A stretch of DNA of 49,766 nucleotides from Geobacter sp. (GTDB lineage: Bacteria > Desulfobacterota > Desulfuromonadia > Geobacterales > DSM-12255), in the NCBI GenBank assembly GCA_009886125.1, contig VFJK01000003.1, positions 1 through 49,766 of the forward strand. Reading direction: 5' to 3'. Of the stretch, positions 7,445-17,554 are shown piece by piece. The notes below the pieces were generated by a model. It searched no databases. It was not told where the DNA came from and saw only the letters and a program-made list of their open reading frames with translations. The stretch's first letter is position 1, and the number at the start of each line of letters is the position of its first letter. The position numbers and the translations under genes were made by a program.

Positions 7445-8959
7445 ATGAAACTATCCGAGCTGCTGAAATCGACTTCTGTACAAAAGGTTATCGGCAGTGT
7501 GGACCCCGAAATAACGGGTCTCCATCATGACTCCCGCACTGTAGGCCCCGGCGGGTTATTTTTTGCCCTGAAAGGGGTGTCTGCCGATGGGCATGCCTTT
7601 ATCCCTTCAGCTGTAGCCAGAGGCGCAGCTGCTGTCGTTGTAGGAGAAAACGTATCTCTCCCCTCAGGGGTCACCGCAGTAAAAGTCGCGGATTCGAGGC
7701 TTGCCATGGCAGAGGTAGCCGCATCCTTCTATGGCGACCCGACAGCATCCGTCCCCCTGATCGGTATCACCGGCACTAACGGGAAGACCACGACGACCTA
7801 TCTGATAGAGGGGATCCTTGCTTCAGCAGGGCTTCCGGCTGCAGTCCTCGGAACGATAAGCTACCGCTTCGGCGGTACCAGTATCGAAGCATCACATACG
7901 ACGCCGGAATCGACTGAGCTCCAGTCAGCGTTGCGAAGGATGGCTGATGACGGTGCAAAGTCATTTGTAATGGAAGTTTCCTCCCATGCTCTGGAACAGA
8001 AGCGGGTCGACGGCTGTCATTTCGATGTCGGTATATTCAGCAACCTGACCAGGGACCATCTTGACTACCACGGAGGGATGGAAGAGTATCTTGAAGCGAA
8101 AAAGCGGCTCTTCTCGAAACTGCTGAAGCCCGACCCTGCAAAGCCGCGCCGCAGGGCAGCGGTCAATATGGATGACCCGTATGGTGCTGCGGTGAGGGAG
8201 AGTTCGGCGTGTCCGGTGATCACGTACGGGACTGATCCATCGAACGACCTGCACGGAGTTGATGTGCGGATATCAGTAAGCGGCATAAGCGGGGGGATTC
8301 ACACTCCAAAGGGGGATCTCCCCTTTTCGTCCAATCTCCTCGGGAGGTTCAATCTTTCGAATATTCTGGCAGCTGCTTCTGCAGGGATAGCACTCGACCT
8401 TCCGTTAGCGGCGATTAAAAAGGGGATAGAAGAGCATCTGCCGGTGCCCGGAAGGCTTGAGCGGGTCGAAAACAGCTGCGGAGTGACCTGTTTAGTCGAT
8501 TATGCACATACCGGCGACGCACTGGAAAATGTACTTTCGACGCTCAAAGAGATAGCTGTTGGCAGAATCATCACCGTTTTCGGCTGTGGAGGGGACAGGG
8601 ACAACGGCAAGCGTCCGATCATGGGGAGGATAGCTGCGGCGATGTCTGATTTTGCCGTCGTCACATCAGATAATCCAAGGACCGAAGATCCTGGAAAGAT
8701 CCTTGCTCAGATCAAGAGCGGAATTACGCCGCTGGGATTGCGGGAGTACAACCTGTCAGAGCTTGCCGATGGTTTTGGAGAAAAAGGATTTATTGTCTGC
8801 GAGAACCGGCGGGAAGCGATCCGTCTTGCCATAAGACTTGCGAGATCGGGAGACCTTCTTCTGCTTGCGGGGAAGGGACATGAGGACTACCAGATAATCG
8901 GTACGACAAAACATCATTTCGATGACCGTGAAGAAGCGGCAGAGGCTTTCAGATGCTAG
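7445..8959 (+). CDS. murE: UDP-MurNAc-tripeptide synthetase MurE
   Basis: MurE adds the third residue of the stem peptide to UDP-MurNAc-L-Ala-D-Glu in the cytoplasm. The ATP-binding motif GTNGKTTT is at 110-117. The DNPR motif at 409-412 marks enzymes that add meso-diaminopimelate rather than lysine. The 504-residue length is normal. ATG 7445 follows AGGTAGGG. The end overlaps murF by seven bases, so the two are translationally coupled. Confidence 0.96.
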   Translation: MKLSELLKSTSVQKVIGSVDPEITGLHHDSRTVGPGGLFFALKGVSADGHAFIPSAVARGAAAVVVGENVSLPSGVTAVKVADSRLAMAEVAASFYGDPTASVPLIGITGTNGKTTTTYLIEGILASAGLPAAVLGTISYRFGGTSIEASHTTPESTELQSALRRMADDGAKSFVMEVSSHALEQKRVDGCHFDVGIFSNLTRDHLDYHGGMEEYLEAKKRLFSKLLKPDPAKPRRRAAVNMDDPYGAAVRESSACPVITYGTDPSNDLHGVDVRISVSGISGGIHTPKGDLPFSSNLLGRFNLSNILAAASAGIALDLPLAAIKKGIEEHLPVPGRLERVENSCGVTCLVDYAHTGDALENVLSTLKEIAVGRIITVFGCGGDRDNGKRPIMGRIAAAMSDFAVVTSDNPRTEDPGKILAQIKSGITPLGLREYNLSELADGFGEKGFIVCENRREAIRLAIRLARSGDLLLLAGKGHEDYQIIGTTKHHFDDREEAAEAFRC

Positions 8960-10374
8960 AGACCATGTTCACGGTACATGAGATCGCCGCTGCGACTGGC
9001 GGACGGATAATCGGTCATCCCGACAGGAACGTTTTCGGAGTGTCCACCGATTCGAGGAGCGTAGAGCCGGATATACTTTTTGTTCCGCTCACAGGAGAGC
9101 GTTTCGATGGTCACGACTATCTGGCAGAAGTCTTTGCAAAAGGTGCAGCCGCTTCCCTGGTCGAAGAGGGGCGTGTGCAGGATCTTTCTTCACTACCTGT
9201 AGATGCATCACTAATTGTCGTGCCGGACACACTGAAGGCTCTTGGGGATCTTGCCGCACATTACCGGCAACGGTTTTCCATTCACGTCATCGGGGTGACC
9301 GGGAGTAACGGCAAGACCACGACAAAAGAGATGCTGGCATCGATACTTGACCTCAGCGGGCCGGGACTGAAGACATCAGGCAATCTGAACAACCTGATAG
9401 GTCTTCCGCAGATGGTCTTTCAGCTTGGCAGAGAGCATACGTGGGCGATATTCGAGATGGGTATGAGTGAGATCGGAGAGATCGACAGGTTGGCTCAGAT
9501 TGCCGCACCTGATGTCGGGGTCATCACCAATGCCTTTCCTGCGCATCTTGCAAGTATGGGGAGCGTCGATGCTGTCGCACAGGCAAAAGGGGAGCTTTTC
9601 CTCAGGCTTCCTGCAGGGGGGTATGCGATAGCGAATGCAGACGATCCGCTGATATCGCAATGTCCGGCGCCGGCCGGAGTCACTCGCCGCAGTTTCGGGC
9701 TGCATGGGGCGGATATTACCGCATTGGATCTGGTCCCGCAGGGGAAAGACGGCCAGAGGTTTACACTCAGGATCGCTGACCGGTCCTGCGAGCTGCTGCT
9801 CCGGGCATTCGGCAGGCATAACATATATAATGCGCTTGCAGCGGCAGCGGCAGCTGATTCGCTTGGAATCGGCATGGAAACCATCATTGCCGGCCTCTCT
9901 GCATTCAGCCCCTATGACAAGAGATTCAAGCTGGATGATCTGGGCCCGATCGTTCTTATCGATGACAGCTATAATGCAAATCCGGCATCAGTCGGAGCGG
10001 CTCTGCTGACACTCAGGGAGCTGAAGGGGAACAACAGAGCGATCGCAGTACTTGGAGACATGCTGGAACTCGGTGAGGAGAGCCTCTCTGCGCATCGGGA
10101 TGTCGGTCACCTTGCAGCCACCTGCGTAGAAAGGCTCTACGTGTACGGCGCTATGGTGGATATCGTGGCTGAAGCAGCATTGGAGGCAGGTATGCCCGGC
10201 AATGAAGTGGTTCGTGCTGCAAGTCATGATGAGATCCTTCAGGATATCGTGAAAGACCATCTGGACGGTGATTACATAATGGTGAAGGGTTCACGGGGGA
10301 TGAGGATGGATATTGTCTCCTCAACATTACGAGAGACATTCTCAGGGCCGGATTACACCAGGGGGATAGCCTGA
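8953..10374 (+). CDS. murF: UDP-MurNAc-pentapeptide synthetase MurF
   Basis: MurF attaches D-Ala-D-Ala to the UDP-MurNAc tripeptide. The Mur ligase P-loop GSNGKTTT is at 117-124. The central-domain NAFPAHL region and the C-terminal [10 protein letters not shown] motif are typical. Length is 473 residues. The ATG at 8953 lies inside the murE end, behind GAGG at 8942-8945; an internal ATG at 8965 is possible. The stop shares one base with the mraY start. Confidence 0.95.
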   Translation: MLETMFTVHEIAAATGGRIIGHPDRNVFGVSTDSRSVEPDILFVPLTGERFDGHDYLAEVFAKGAAASLVEEGRVQDLSSLPVDASLIVVPDTLKALGDLAAHYRQRFSIHVIGVTGSNGKTTTKEMLASILDLSGPGLKTSGNLNNLIGLPQMVFQLGREHTWAIFEMGMSEIGEIDRLAQIAAPDVGVITNAFPAHLASMGSVDAVAQAKGELFLRLPAGGYAIANADDPLISQCPAPAGVTRRSFGLHGADITALDLVPQGKDGQRFTLRIADRSCELLLRAFGRHNIYNALAAAAAADSLGIGMETIIAGLSAFSPYDKRFKLDDLGPIVLIDDSYNANPASVGAALLTLRELKGNNRAIAVLGDMLELGEESLSAHRDVGHLAATCVERLYVYGAMVDIVAEAALEAGMPGNEVVRAASHDEILQDIVKDHLDGDYIMVKGSRGMRMDIVSSTLRETFSGPDYTRGIA

Positions 10375-11450
10375 TGCTGTATCATTTTTTATACCCGCTT
10401 GCGGCAGATATAAGACTTTTCAATGTTTTCAAGTATCTTACCTTCAGGTCTATCTATGCGATGATAACCGCTTTGGCGGTCGCATTTTTCATAGGCCCAT
10501 GGATGATACGAAAACTTGAAGGACTTCAGGCAAGGCAGGTGATCCGGACAGACGGACCGGAGTCACACCTTAAAAAGCAGGGTACTCCGACAATGGGGGG
10601 TGTTCTGATCATTGCCTCGATACTTATCCCGACGCTTCTCTGGAGCGACCTTACAAATAAATATGTCTGGCTGGCGCTCTTCATCATTGTCGGTTACGGG
10701 ATAATCGGCTTTGTCGATGATTACAAGAAGGTGGTCGAGAAAAATCCGAAAGGGCTTACTCCGAGACAGAAGATGTTCTGGCAGGTTCTGATGGCAGCTG
10801 CTGTTGCAACGTTCCTGTACATAATCCCGGAATTTTCCGAGGAACTTTTCTTTCCGTTCTTCAAGAAACTTCATCCTGATCTGGGCCTGCTGTACATACC
10901 GTTTGTCACGCTGGTGATCGTCGGGGCAAGTAATGCAGTCAACCTGACCGACGGGCTTGACGGGCTTGCCATCGGTCCGGTCTCGATAAACGCGGCGACC
11001 TACATGATCTTTGCCTATATCGCCGGGAATTTCAAACTCGCCACATACCTGCAGATACCCTATGTAGCCGGTACCGGAGAGCTTGCCATCCTCTGTGCTG
11101 CGATGGTCGGCGCCGGGCTCGGCTTCCTCTGGTACAACTCGTATCCTGCAGAGGTGTTCATGGGAGATGTCGGCTCGCTCTCACTCGGCGGCGGGCTCGG
11201 TACTCTGGCCGTCCTGACAAAGCAGGAGATCCTGCTGGTGATAGTCGGCGGCATCTTTGTAGTAGAGGCGCTCTCCGTGATCTTTCAGGTCGGTTCCTAC
11301 AAGTACCGCGGCAAGCGGATCTTCAGGATGGCGCCGATTCATCACCATTTCGAACTGAAAGGGGTTGCTGAGCCGAAGATCATCGTCCGCTTCTGGATCA
11401 TCTCGATAATCCTGGCTCTGATTGCAATATCAACGCTCAAGTTGAGGTAG
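10374..11450 (+). CDS. mraY: Phospho-MurNAc-pentapeptide transferase MraY
   Basis: MraY transfers phospho-MurNAc-pentapeptide to undecaprenyl phosphate, making lipid I in the inner membrane. The 358-residue protein has about ten hydrophobic spans. The catalytic Asp-rich motifs GFVDDYKK and [10 protein letters not shown] are present, with the [11 protein letters not shown] signature near the end. It starts with ATG overlapping the murF stop by one base. Confidence 0.97.
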   Translation: MLYHFLYPLAADIRLFNVFKYLTFRSIYAMITALAVAFFIGPWMIRKLEGLQARQVIRTDGPESHLKKQGTPTMGGVLIIASILIPTLLWSDLTNKYVWLALFIIVGYGIIGFVDDYKKVVEKNPKGLTPRQKMFWQVLMAAAVATFLYIIPEFSEELFFPFFKKLHPDLGLLYIPFVTLVIVGASNAVNLTDGLDGLAIGPVSINAATYMIFAYIAGNFKLATYLQIPYVAGTGELAILCAAMVGAGLGFLWYNSYPAEVFMGDVGSLSLGGGLGTLAVLTKQEILLVIVGGIFVVEALSVIFQVGSYKYRGKRIFRMAPIHHHFELKGVAEPKIIVRFWIISIILALIAISTLKLR

Positions 11451-11453
11451 AAA

Positions 11454-12800
11454 TTGGACCTTTCAGACAAAAAAATCCTTGTCATGGGGCTTGCGCGGAC
11501 AGGCGCGGCATGCTGCCGTTTCCTTGCCGGGCAGGGTGCAGCGGTTGTAGCTACCGACATGAGGGACGAAGCAGCACTGGCTGATGTCCTTGCAGAACTT
11601 GGCGGTTCAGGGATACGGTTTGCCCTCGGTCATCATGATAAGGCTGATTTTATCGAAGCGGATATGATAGTCGTCTCTCCCGGAGTCCCTATGGATCATC
11701 CGATGCTCCTGCAGGCGAAAGATGCCGGGAGAGAGATCATCAGTGAGATCGAGCTGGCAAGCCGGTTCATCGATGCTCCGCTCGTCGCAATAACCGGAAC
11801 AAACGGCAAGACAACGACAACGACACTTTGCGGTGAACTGTTCAGGGCAAACGGATTTGAAACGTATGTCGGAGGAAATATAGGTGAACCGCTGGTTGAG
11901 TTGCTGGAGTCGAAAGCAGAGATAGAGCGGGTCGTTGTAGAAATAAGCTCTTTCCAGATGGAGTGGACAAACTCCTTCCGTCCGAAAGTAGCAGCACTGC
12001 TGAATATCAGCGAAGATCACCTTGACCGCTATGCGAGCTACCAGGATTACATCGATGCCAAACTGAGAATCTTCGAAAACCAGACAACAGAGGATTTTGC
12101 GGTACTGAACATGGATGATCCGCTTGTGTGGCAATACTCACAAGCGCTGAAAGCCCGGATATTTCCCTTCAGCCGGAACTATGAGCTTGATGAAGGCGTC
12201 TTCTTCAAAGAGGACGTGATCATCTACCGGCATGACGGCGTAGAGGCACTCTTCCCGACAGCCGGTTTCCGGCTCAAAGGGGTCCATAACCTTGAAAACA
12301 TCATGGCAGCTCTGGCTGCGGCACTTCTTCTCGGCTGTTGTCCTGAGGAGAGTTTTGTCTGCGTGCGTGACTTCGGCGCACTTCATCACCGGATGGAGTT
12401 TGTCCGCGAGATTCGCGAAGTGAGCTATTATGAGGACAGCAAGGCGACGAATGTCGGGAGTGTGGTAAAAGCGCTTGAGAGCTTCGAAAACATTACGCTG
12501 ATCGCCGGCGGGAAAGACAAGGGGGGCTCATATGCACCGCTTGCTCCGCTGGTGAAAGAGAGAGTCCGTCATCTCATCCTTATCGGTGAAGCAGCTGCGC
12601 GGATGGGTGAAGAGCTTGGGGAGCTGACCGACACGAGAAAGGCTGCTTCCATGGAGGATGCGGTCAGGCTTGCGGCAGAGCTGACTGATCCCGGCGGCAC
12701 AGTGCTGATGTCGCCTGCCTGCTCCAGCTTCGATATGTTCCGCGACTATGAAGAACGGGCAGAGAGATATATTGCAGCGGTTAACGGGCTTACAGCGTGA
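11454..12800 (+). CDS. murD: UDP-MurNAc-L-Ala:D-Glu ligase MurD
   Basis: MurD adds D-glutamate to UDP-MurNAc-L-Ala. The N-terminal Rossmann-like domain begins [11 protein letters not shown], the ATP loop GTNGKT is at 115-120, and the [15 protein letters not shown] and YEDSKATN motifs follow. Length is 448 residues. The start is an unusual TTG at 11454, supported by GAGGT at 11444-11448 and by the family N-terminus; no ATG or GTG lies in a better place. It follows mraY by three bases. Confidence 0.95.
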   Translation: MDLSDKKILVMGLARTGAACCRFLAGQGAAVVATDMRDEAALADVLAELGGSGIRFALGHHDKADFIEADMIVVSPGVPMDHPMLLQAKDAGREIISEIELASRFIDAPLVAITGTNGKTTTTTLCGELFRANGFETYVGGNIGEPLVELLESKAEIERVVVEISSFQMEWTNSFRPKVAALLNISEDHLDRYASYQDYIDAKLRIFENQTTEDFAVLNMDDPLVWQYSQALKARIFPFSRNYELDEGVFFKEDVIIYRHDGVEALFPTAGFRLKGVHNLENIMAALAAALLLGCCPEESFVCVRDFGALHHRMEFVREIREVSYYEDSKATNVGSVVKALESFENITLIAGGKDKGGSYAPLAPLVKERVRHLILIGEAAARMGEELGELTDTRKAASMEDAVRLAAELTDPGGTVLMSPACSSFDMFRDYEERAERYIAAVNGLTA

Positions 12801-12828
12801 AAGCATCTGAAGTTCAGGATAGTAGCGT

Positions 12829-13932
12829 ATGCTGAAAAAGCTGGAAGGGTACGATCTCATTATTTTGACTATGGTGGTGGTACTCACCTGTTTCGGGGTG
12901 GTAATGGTCTACTCGGCATCATCGATCATGGCTGAAAAAAAATTCCACGACAGTTTTTTCTTTCTGAAAAGACAGGGGCTTTATGCAGTTCTGGGCTTTA
13001 TCATAATGTATGCTGCCATGCGTACTGACTATCATCTCTGGAGCAAAGCCGCGGTTCCGGTGCTTATTATCTGCCTTGTCTGTCTTGTGCTGGTATTCAT
13101 CCCGGGGGTCGGCGGCAGTGTCAAGGGTGCAACCCGCTGGATCAGGTTCCCCGGATTCAATTTCCAGCCGGCAGAGCTTGCCAAGGTCGCACTCATTATT
13201 TTCATGGCATATTCACTCGACAGAAAACAGGAACAGATCCGCTGGTTCAAAGGGCTTGTCCCGTACATGCTGGTACTGATGCTGATGATCGGGTTGTTGA
13301 TGATACAGCCTGACATGGGTTCATCCATGACTCTGGCAGGGGTCGCAATGGTCATGCTGTTTGCCGCGGGTATGCGGGTCTCTCACGTCATATCGATCGT
13401 TCTCTTTTCGGCGCCGTTCGTCTATTACGCGATCAGGCACAAGGAGTACCGGTGGAGGAGGATCACCTCCTTTCTCAACCCCTGGGCTGACCCCGGGAAC
13501 ACCGGTTTTCAGATCATCCAGTCATGGCTTGCTTTCGGGACAGGCGGCATAACCGGACAGGGGCTTGGTGAGGGGAAGCAGAAACTTTTTTACCTGCCTG
13601 AGGCTCATACCGACTTCATCCTCTCTGTTGTCGGAGAAGAGCTGGGTTTCATAGGGACCGTCACGGTTGCAGCGATGTTCTTTCTGCTAGTGCACCGGAG
13701 CATACGGGTCGCCGTGTATGCAGAAGACAGTTTCGGACGGTTTCTCGCGCTCGGAATCGCAGTATTGATAGGTGCGCAGGCATTTGTTAACATTGCGGTC
13801 GTCATGGGACTTCTTCCGACTAAAGGGCTGGCTCTTCCATTCATCAGCTACGGCGGCAGCTCTCTTATTCTGAGTCTGTTTTCAATAGGGATACTCCTGA
13901 ACATATCAAGCAGGATGAGGGGGCTTCCATGA
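12829..13932 (+). CDS. ftsW: Septal peptidoglycan glycosyltransferase FtsW
   Basis: FtsW is a SEDS-family enzyme that polymerises glycan from lipid II at the septum, paired with FtsI. The 367-residue protein has about ten membrane spans. Family segments include VMVYSASSI near the start, GATRWI, PAELAKVALIIF, the loop EAHTDFILSVVGEELGF and the C-terminal LPFISYGGSSL. Neighbours and order are standard for dcw. The stop overlaps the murG start by four bases (ATGA). Confidence 0.95.
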   Translation: MLKKLEGYDLIILTMVVVLTCFGVVMVYSASSIMAEKKFHDSFFFLKRQGLYAVLGFIIMYAAMRTDYHLWSKAAVPVLIICLVCLVLVFIPGVGGSVKGATRWIRFPGFNFQPAELAKVALIIFMAYSLDRKQEQIRWFKGLVPYMLVLMLMIGLLMIQPDMGSSMTLAGVAMVMLFAAGMRVSHVISIVLFSAPFVYYAIRHKEYRWRRITSFLNPWADPGNTGFQIIQSWLAFGTGGITGQGLGEGKQKLFYLPEAHTDFILSVVGEELGFIGTVTVAAMFFLLVHRSIRVAVYAEDSFGRFLALGIAVLIGAQAFVNIAVVMGLLPTKGLALPFISYGGSSLILSLFSIGILLNISSRMRGLP

Positions 13933-15092
13933 GACTCGTGATAGCAGGCGGTGGTACCGGAGGGCATCTCTTCCCCGGGATTGCGGTTGCCGAGGAGTTC
14001 CTTTCGCGTGATCCTGCCCATGAAGTACTCTTTGTCGGGACCGAGCGCGGAGTAGAGGCCAGGCTCCTGCCGAAACTGGGTTACCGGCTTGAGCTGATAT
14101 CTGCGGCCGGCGTCCGCGGCAAAAGTCTCTATGGCCAGATCAAAGGTCTGGCAGGGTTTCTCTACGGCTATTCCCAGTCGAGGCGCATACTGAAAGAGTT
14201 TAACCCGGATCTGGTGCTCGGTGTCGGCGGCTATGCTTCCGCTCCGCTTGTCCTTGCCGCACGGGGGATGCTGATCCCGCGCTTCGTGCATGAGCAGAAT
14301 GCCATCCCCGGGATGACGAACAAGCTGCTCTCGCGTATCGCAGGGCAGGCGTTCATCTCCCTGGAGGAGTCACGGAAGTTCTTTCCGAAAGATACAACCC
14401 TTCTGACCGGCAATCCGCTTCGGAAACAGATACTGGATGAAGTGGCTGCAAATCCCCCCTGCTCGCAAAGCTCGCTTCCCCCCTTTGATAAAGGGGGGAA
14501 TGAGGGGGGATTTCATCTGCTGGTTTTCGGCGGCAGCCTCGGCGCACACAGTATAAACATGACCATGACGGCTGCTTTGCCGCTTCTTGAGACGCTGGGC
14601 GCAACGCTTACCATAACTCATCAGACCGGTGAAAAGGATTTTGATGATGTCTCTGCCGCGTACCGCGCTGCAGGGGTGAAGGCGAACATCGTCCCGTTCA
14701 TCGACAATATGGCAGCGGAGTACCGTGCGGCCGATCTGGTCATCTGCCGCGCCGGTGCGACCACTATTGCCGAGGTGACCGCCTGCGGAAAACCGTGCAT
14801 CTTCATCCCCTTTCCACATGCAGTTGACGACCATCAGCGAAAAAACGCAGAAGCGCTTCTCAAGTGCAGCGCCGGCTTCATGCTCCTTGAACGGGAGCTG
14901 ACCGCAGAAAGTCTGGTGAAGCAGATTGCGGAAATACTTGAATCCCCATCACTGCTTCGTGAGACAGGAGAGAATGCCAGGAGCATTGCCCGCCTTGATG
15001 CGGCAAAAGTGATCGTGGATGAGATGATGAAGGCGGTGCATCCTGCATCAGACGGGGTTGATAGGATCCCCACTGCTCCAGGTGCTAACTAA
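13929..15092 (+). CDS. murG: Lipid II synthase MurG with an in-frame repeat insertion
   Basis: MurG transfers GlcNAc from UDP-GlcNAc to lipid I at the cytoplasmic face of the membrane. The N-domain glycine loop GGGTGGH is at 7-13 and GVGGYAS follows. The C-domain UDP-GlcNAc site begins LLVFGGSLGAHS and includes ICRAGATTIAEV. Odd feature: residues about 175-195 (NPPC to GGF) are encoded by a 64-base nested palindrome at 14450-14513. It falls exactly in the linker between the two Rossmann domains, where extra residues should be tolerated. The frame stays open, so the gene is probably functional. Confidence 0.95.
   Translation: MRLVIAGGGTGGHLFPGIAVAEEFLSRDPAHEVLFVGTERGVEARLLPKLGYRLELISAAGVRGKSLYGQIKGLAGFLYGYSQSRRILKEFNPDLVLGVGGYASAPLVLAARGMLIPRFVHEQNAIPGMTNKLLSRIAGQAFISLEESRKFFPKDTTLLTGNPLRKQILDEVAANPPCSQSSLPPFDKGGNEGGFHLLVFGGSLGAHSINMTMTAALPLLETLGATLTITHQTGEKDFDDVSAAYRAAGVKANIVPFIDNMAAEYRAADLVICRAGATTIAEVTACGKPCIFIPFPHAVDDHQRKNAEALLKCSAGFMLLERELTAESLVKQIAEILESPSLLRETGENARSIARLDAAKVIVDEMMKAVHPASDGVDRIPTAPGAN
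14450..14513. repeat. Nested palindromic repeat inside murG
   Basis: Outer arms AAATCCCCCCT (14450-14460) and AGGGGGGATTT (14503-14513) are perfect 11-base inverted repeats. An inner pair TTCCCCCCTTT (14476-14486) and AAAGGGGGGAA (14490-14500) forms a second perfect hairpin with a 3-base loop. The right half closely matches the repeat at 39665-39704. It looks like a small dispersed palindromic element that entered a coding region in frame. Confidence 0.8.
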
Positions 15093-15107
15093 TACTGAGG
15101 TAATCAT

Positions 15108-16481
15108 ATGTACGGAAAAATCGAAAAAATCCACTTCGTCGGCATCGGCGGGATAGGTATGAGCGGAATCGCCGAGGTGCTGCTGAACCTGGGCTACAAA
15201 GTGTCCGGTTCTGACCTCAGAGGGAGTGACATCACCGAGCGGCTGGCCGGTCTTGGCGCCGAGATCGGCATCGGCCACAAGGCTGAGAATATCCGGAGTG
15301 TCGATGTTGTGGTCATCTCCTCGGCGGTTCATGACGACAATCCCGAAGTTGTCGAGGCAAAGCGGCTCCACATACCGGTCATCCCCCGGGCGGAGATGCT
15401 TGCCGAGCTGATGCGGATGAAATTCGGCATCGCTATTGCCGGCACACACGGCAAGACGACGACCACTTCGATGGCAGCCTCGATTCTCGGTCATGCCGGA
15501 ATCGATCCGACCATCGTCATCGGCGGCAAGCTGAACGCCATCGGGACAAATGCCCGGCTCGGGCAGGGAAAGTTCCTCCTTGCAGAAGCGGATGAGTCGG
15601 ACGGCTCTTTTCTTGTGCTCTCCCCGACGATAGCGGTTGTCACCAACATCGATGCCGACCATCTTGACCACTACTCCGGGATCGAGGAGATAAAGGACAC
15701 CTTTGTCGAGTTCATCAACAAAGTCCCCTTCTACGGGCTTGCAGTCCTCTGCCTCGATGATCCGAACATCCGTTCGGTTCTCCCGCTGGTGAAGAAACGC
15801 TACATGACCTATGGCCTGTCAACCCAGGCTGATATCCGTGCTACCCATGTTAAGCATGACGGCTTTCGCACATCGTTTGTCGCCCACTTCAAAGGGTACC
15901 GGCTCGGTGAGGTCTCGTTTAACATGCCCGGCGCGCATAATGTGCTCAATGCCATGGCCTGTATAGCAGTCGCATTGGAACTCGATGTGCCGTTCACTGC
16001 CATTCAGGAAGGTTTTGCAACCTTCGGTGGTGTCGGGAGAAGGTTCACGGTCAAGGGGGAGCCGAAAGGGGTCATGGTCGTGGACGACTACGGGCATCAT
16101 CCGGCCGAGATCAAGGCGACGCTTGCCGCAGCCAGGCAGGGGTGGCCGGAGAGGCGGATCATCGCTGCCTTCCAGCCGCACCGTTACACCCGGACACACG
16201 AGCTGTTCAACGAGTTTGTCACCGCTTTCTACGATGCAGACCTGCTGGTGCTGACCGATGTCTACGCAGCAGGTGAGCAGCCGATCGAAGGTGCGACTGC
16301 GGAGCGTCTGGCAAAGGAGATCAGACGACACGGACAGAAGGATGTGACGCATATTGCAGACCGCGAACTGATTCCTGAACATCTTGCCGGGATCGTCAGG
16401 GAAGGGGACATCGTTATCACCCTTGGCGCCGGGAACATCTGGCAGCAGGGCGAGGCGCTGGTAAAGATCCTGGAGGGATAA
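15108..16481 (+). CDS. murC: UDP-MurNAc:L-Ala ligase MurC
   Basis: MurC adds the first amino acid, L-alanine, to UDP-MurNAc. The N-terminal nucleotide-sugar domain begins [17 protein letters not shown], the ATP loop GTHGKTTTT is at 112-120, and [20 protein letters not shown] and [13 protein letters not shown] follow. Length is 457 residues. Its last codons hold GGAGGG (16472-16477), the apparent ribosome site for murB. Confidence 0.97.
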   Translation: MYGKIEKIHFVGIGGIGMSGIAEVLLNLGYKVSGSDLRGSDITERLAGLGAEIGIGHKAENIRSVDVVVISSAVHDDNPEVVEAKRLHIPVIPRAEMLAELMRMKFGIAIAGTHGKTTTTSMAASILGHAGIDPTIVIGGKLNAIGTNARLGQGKFLLAEADESDGSFLVLSPTIAVVTNIDADHLDHYSGIEEIKDTFVEFINKVPFYGLAVLCLDDPNIRSVLPLVKKRYMTYGLSTQADIRATHVKHDGFRTSFVAHFKGYRLGEVSFNMPGAHNVLNAMACIAVALELDVPFTAIQEGFATFGGVGRRFTVKGEPKGVMVVDDYGHHPAEIKATLAAARQGWPERRIIAAFQPHRYTRTHELFNEFVTAFYDADLLVLTDVYAAGEQPIEGATAERLAKEIRRHGQKDVTHIADRELIPEHLAGIVREGDIVITLGAGNIWQQGEALVKILEG

Positions 16482-16482
16482 G

Positions 16483-17379
16483 CTGAATCTTTCTGAAGTC
16501 AGCATACGCGGCAATCTCCTGCGGGATGAGCCGATGAGCCGCCATACGTCACTCAAGGTGGGTGGCCCGGCGGATCTTTTTGCCATACCTGATGATCCTG
16601 ACGATCTGCTGGCTCTGGTCAATCAGCTCTCTACGGCAGGTGCAACGTGGATTGCTGTCGGGAGAGGCTACAATCTGCTCGTGAAAGACGGGGGGATACG
16701 CGGGGCGGTGATCTCGCTGGAACGGTTCAACCGGATCGAGGGGCAAGGTGAGGGGCGGATACGTGCGGAGGCCGGAGCTGAAAACCTCGAAGTGGTCAGG
16801 TTCGGGCAGAAGGCGGGGCTAGGCGGGATCGGTTTTATCTCCGGTATCCCCGGTACGATCGGCGGGGCGGTCAGGATGAATGCCGGTGCGTACGGGGAGG
16901 GGATCCTGGAACGGGCTGCCTGTCTGACCCTGCTGCGGGAGGGTAACCTCAGGGAGTTTTGCCTCAGTGAGCTTGATTATGGATATCGCCGGCTGTCGCT
17001 GCAGCAGGGGGATATTCTCGTTTCTGTCCTCCTGCAACTGGAAGAGCGTGATCCGGTGCTGACCGAAGAGGAGATCAAAAAGGACCTTGAGCTGAGAAGG
17101 ACTAAACATAATGTCGGCTTCCCGAGTGCAGGATCTTTTTTCAAGAATCCTTCAGGGCAGGCTGCCTGGAAGCTGATAGACGCAGCCGAGATGCGCGGAA
17201 AATCGTTCGGCGGTGCGGGAGTCTCAGAGCAGCACAGCAACTTCCTTGTCAACAGGGGCGGAGCGACTGCTGCAGATTTCCTGGCTCTGGCCGAAATGGT
17301 GAAGGCAGCCGTGCTCAATACATCCGGGGTTACGTTGGAGGAAGAGGTCAGGATCGTAGGGGAGGACCCGAGCCGGTGA
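16483..17379 (+). CDS. murB: UDP-MurNAc synthesis reductase MurB, possible CTG start
   Basis: MurB reduces UDP-GlcNAc-enolpyruvate to UDP-MurNAc using FAD and NADPH. The FAD domain shows TSLKVGGPADLF, GRGYNLLVKDGG, GFISGIPGTIGGAVRMNAGAYG, and the C-domain shows GSFFKNP and HSNFLVN, a type-II pattern. The first ATG in frame (16534) would cut off the conserved GNLLRDEP segment that precedes the RHTS motif in type-II MurB. In-frame CTG 16483 lies five bases after a strong GGAGGG, and no ATG, GTG or TTG occurs between it and 16534. I therefore prefer the CTG start (298 residues); the conventional alternative is 16534. Confidence 0.9.
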   Translation: MNLSEVSIRGNLLRDEPMSRHTSLKVGGPADLFAIPDDPDDLLALVNQLSTAGATWIAVGRGYNLLVKDGGIRGAVISLERFNRIEGQGEGRIRAEAGAENLEVVRFGQKAGLGGIGFISGIPGTIGGAVRMNAGAYGEGILERAACLTLLREGNLREFCLSELDYGYRRLSLQQGDILVSVLLQLEERDPVLTEEEIKKDLELRRTKHNVGFPSAGSFFKNPSGQAAWKLIDAAEMRGKSFGGAGVSEQHSNFLVNRGGATAADFLALAEMVKAAVLNTSGVTLEEEVRIVGEDPSR

Positions 17380-17527
17380 CGGCACGAACCGGTTCTCACT
17401 TCAACGCCTCTGCTTTTGCATCATTGCAGAATTTGGCCAGCTACCTGTAAGGGCACCCGGAGTGTCTGAATGTTACTGATGGCCCCGTGCCCCGGCTGTT
17501 TCCGTTCGATCCGGCTCGTGCCGTCAC
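17376..17527. repeat. 152-base element bounded by 17-base inverted repeats
   Basis: GTGACGGCACGAACCGG (17376-17392) and CCGGCTCGTGCCGTCAC (17511-17527) are inverted repeats with one mismatch. They enclose 118 bases with no open reading frame. The left arm contains the murB stop codon. No clear target-site duplication is seen at the ends. It may be a miniature transposable-element-like insertion or a long-range RNA stem before ddl. Confidence 0.6.
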
Positions 17528-17554
17528 TACCAAGGGTGATATGTGGGAGGATAC

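Noticed and set aside
8281-8335. G-run/C-run stretch in murE resembling the murG palindrome
   Set aside because: It lacks the matching nested arms, and the encoded residues fit normal MurE sequence.
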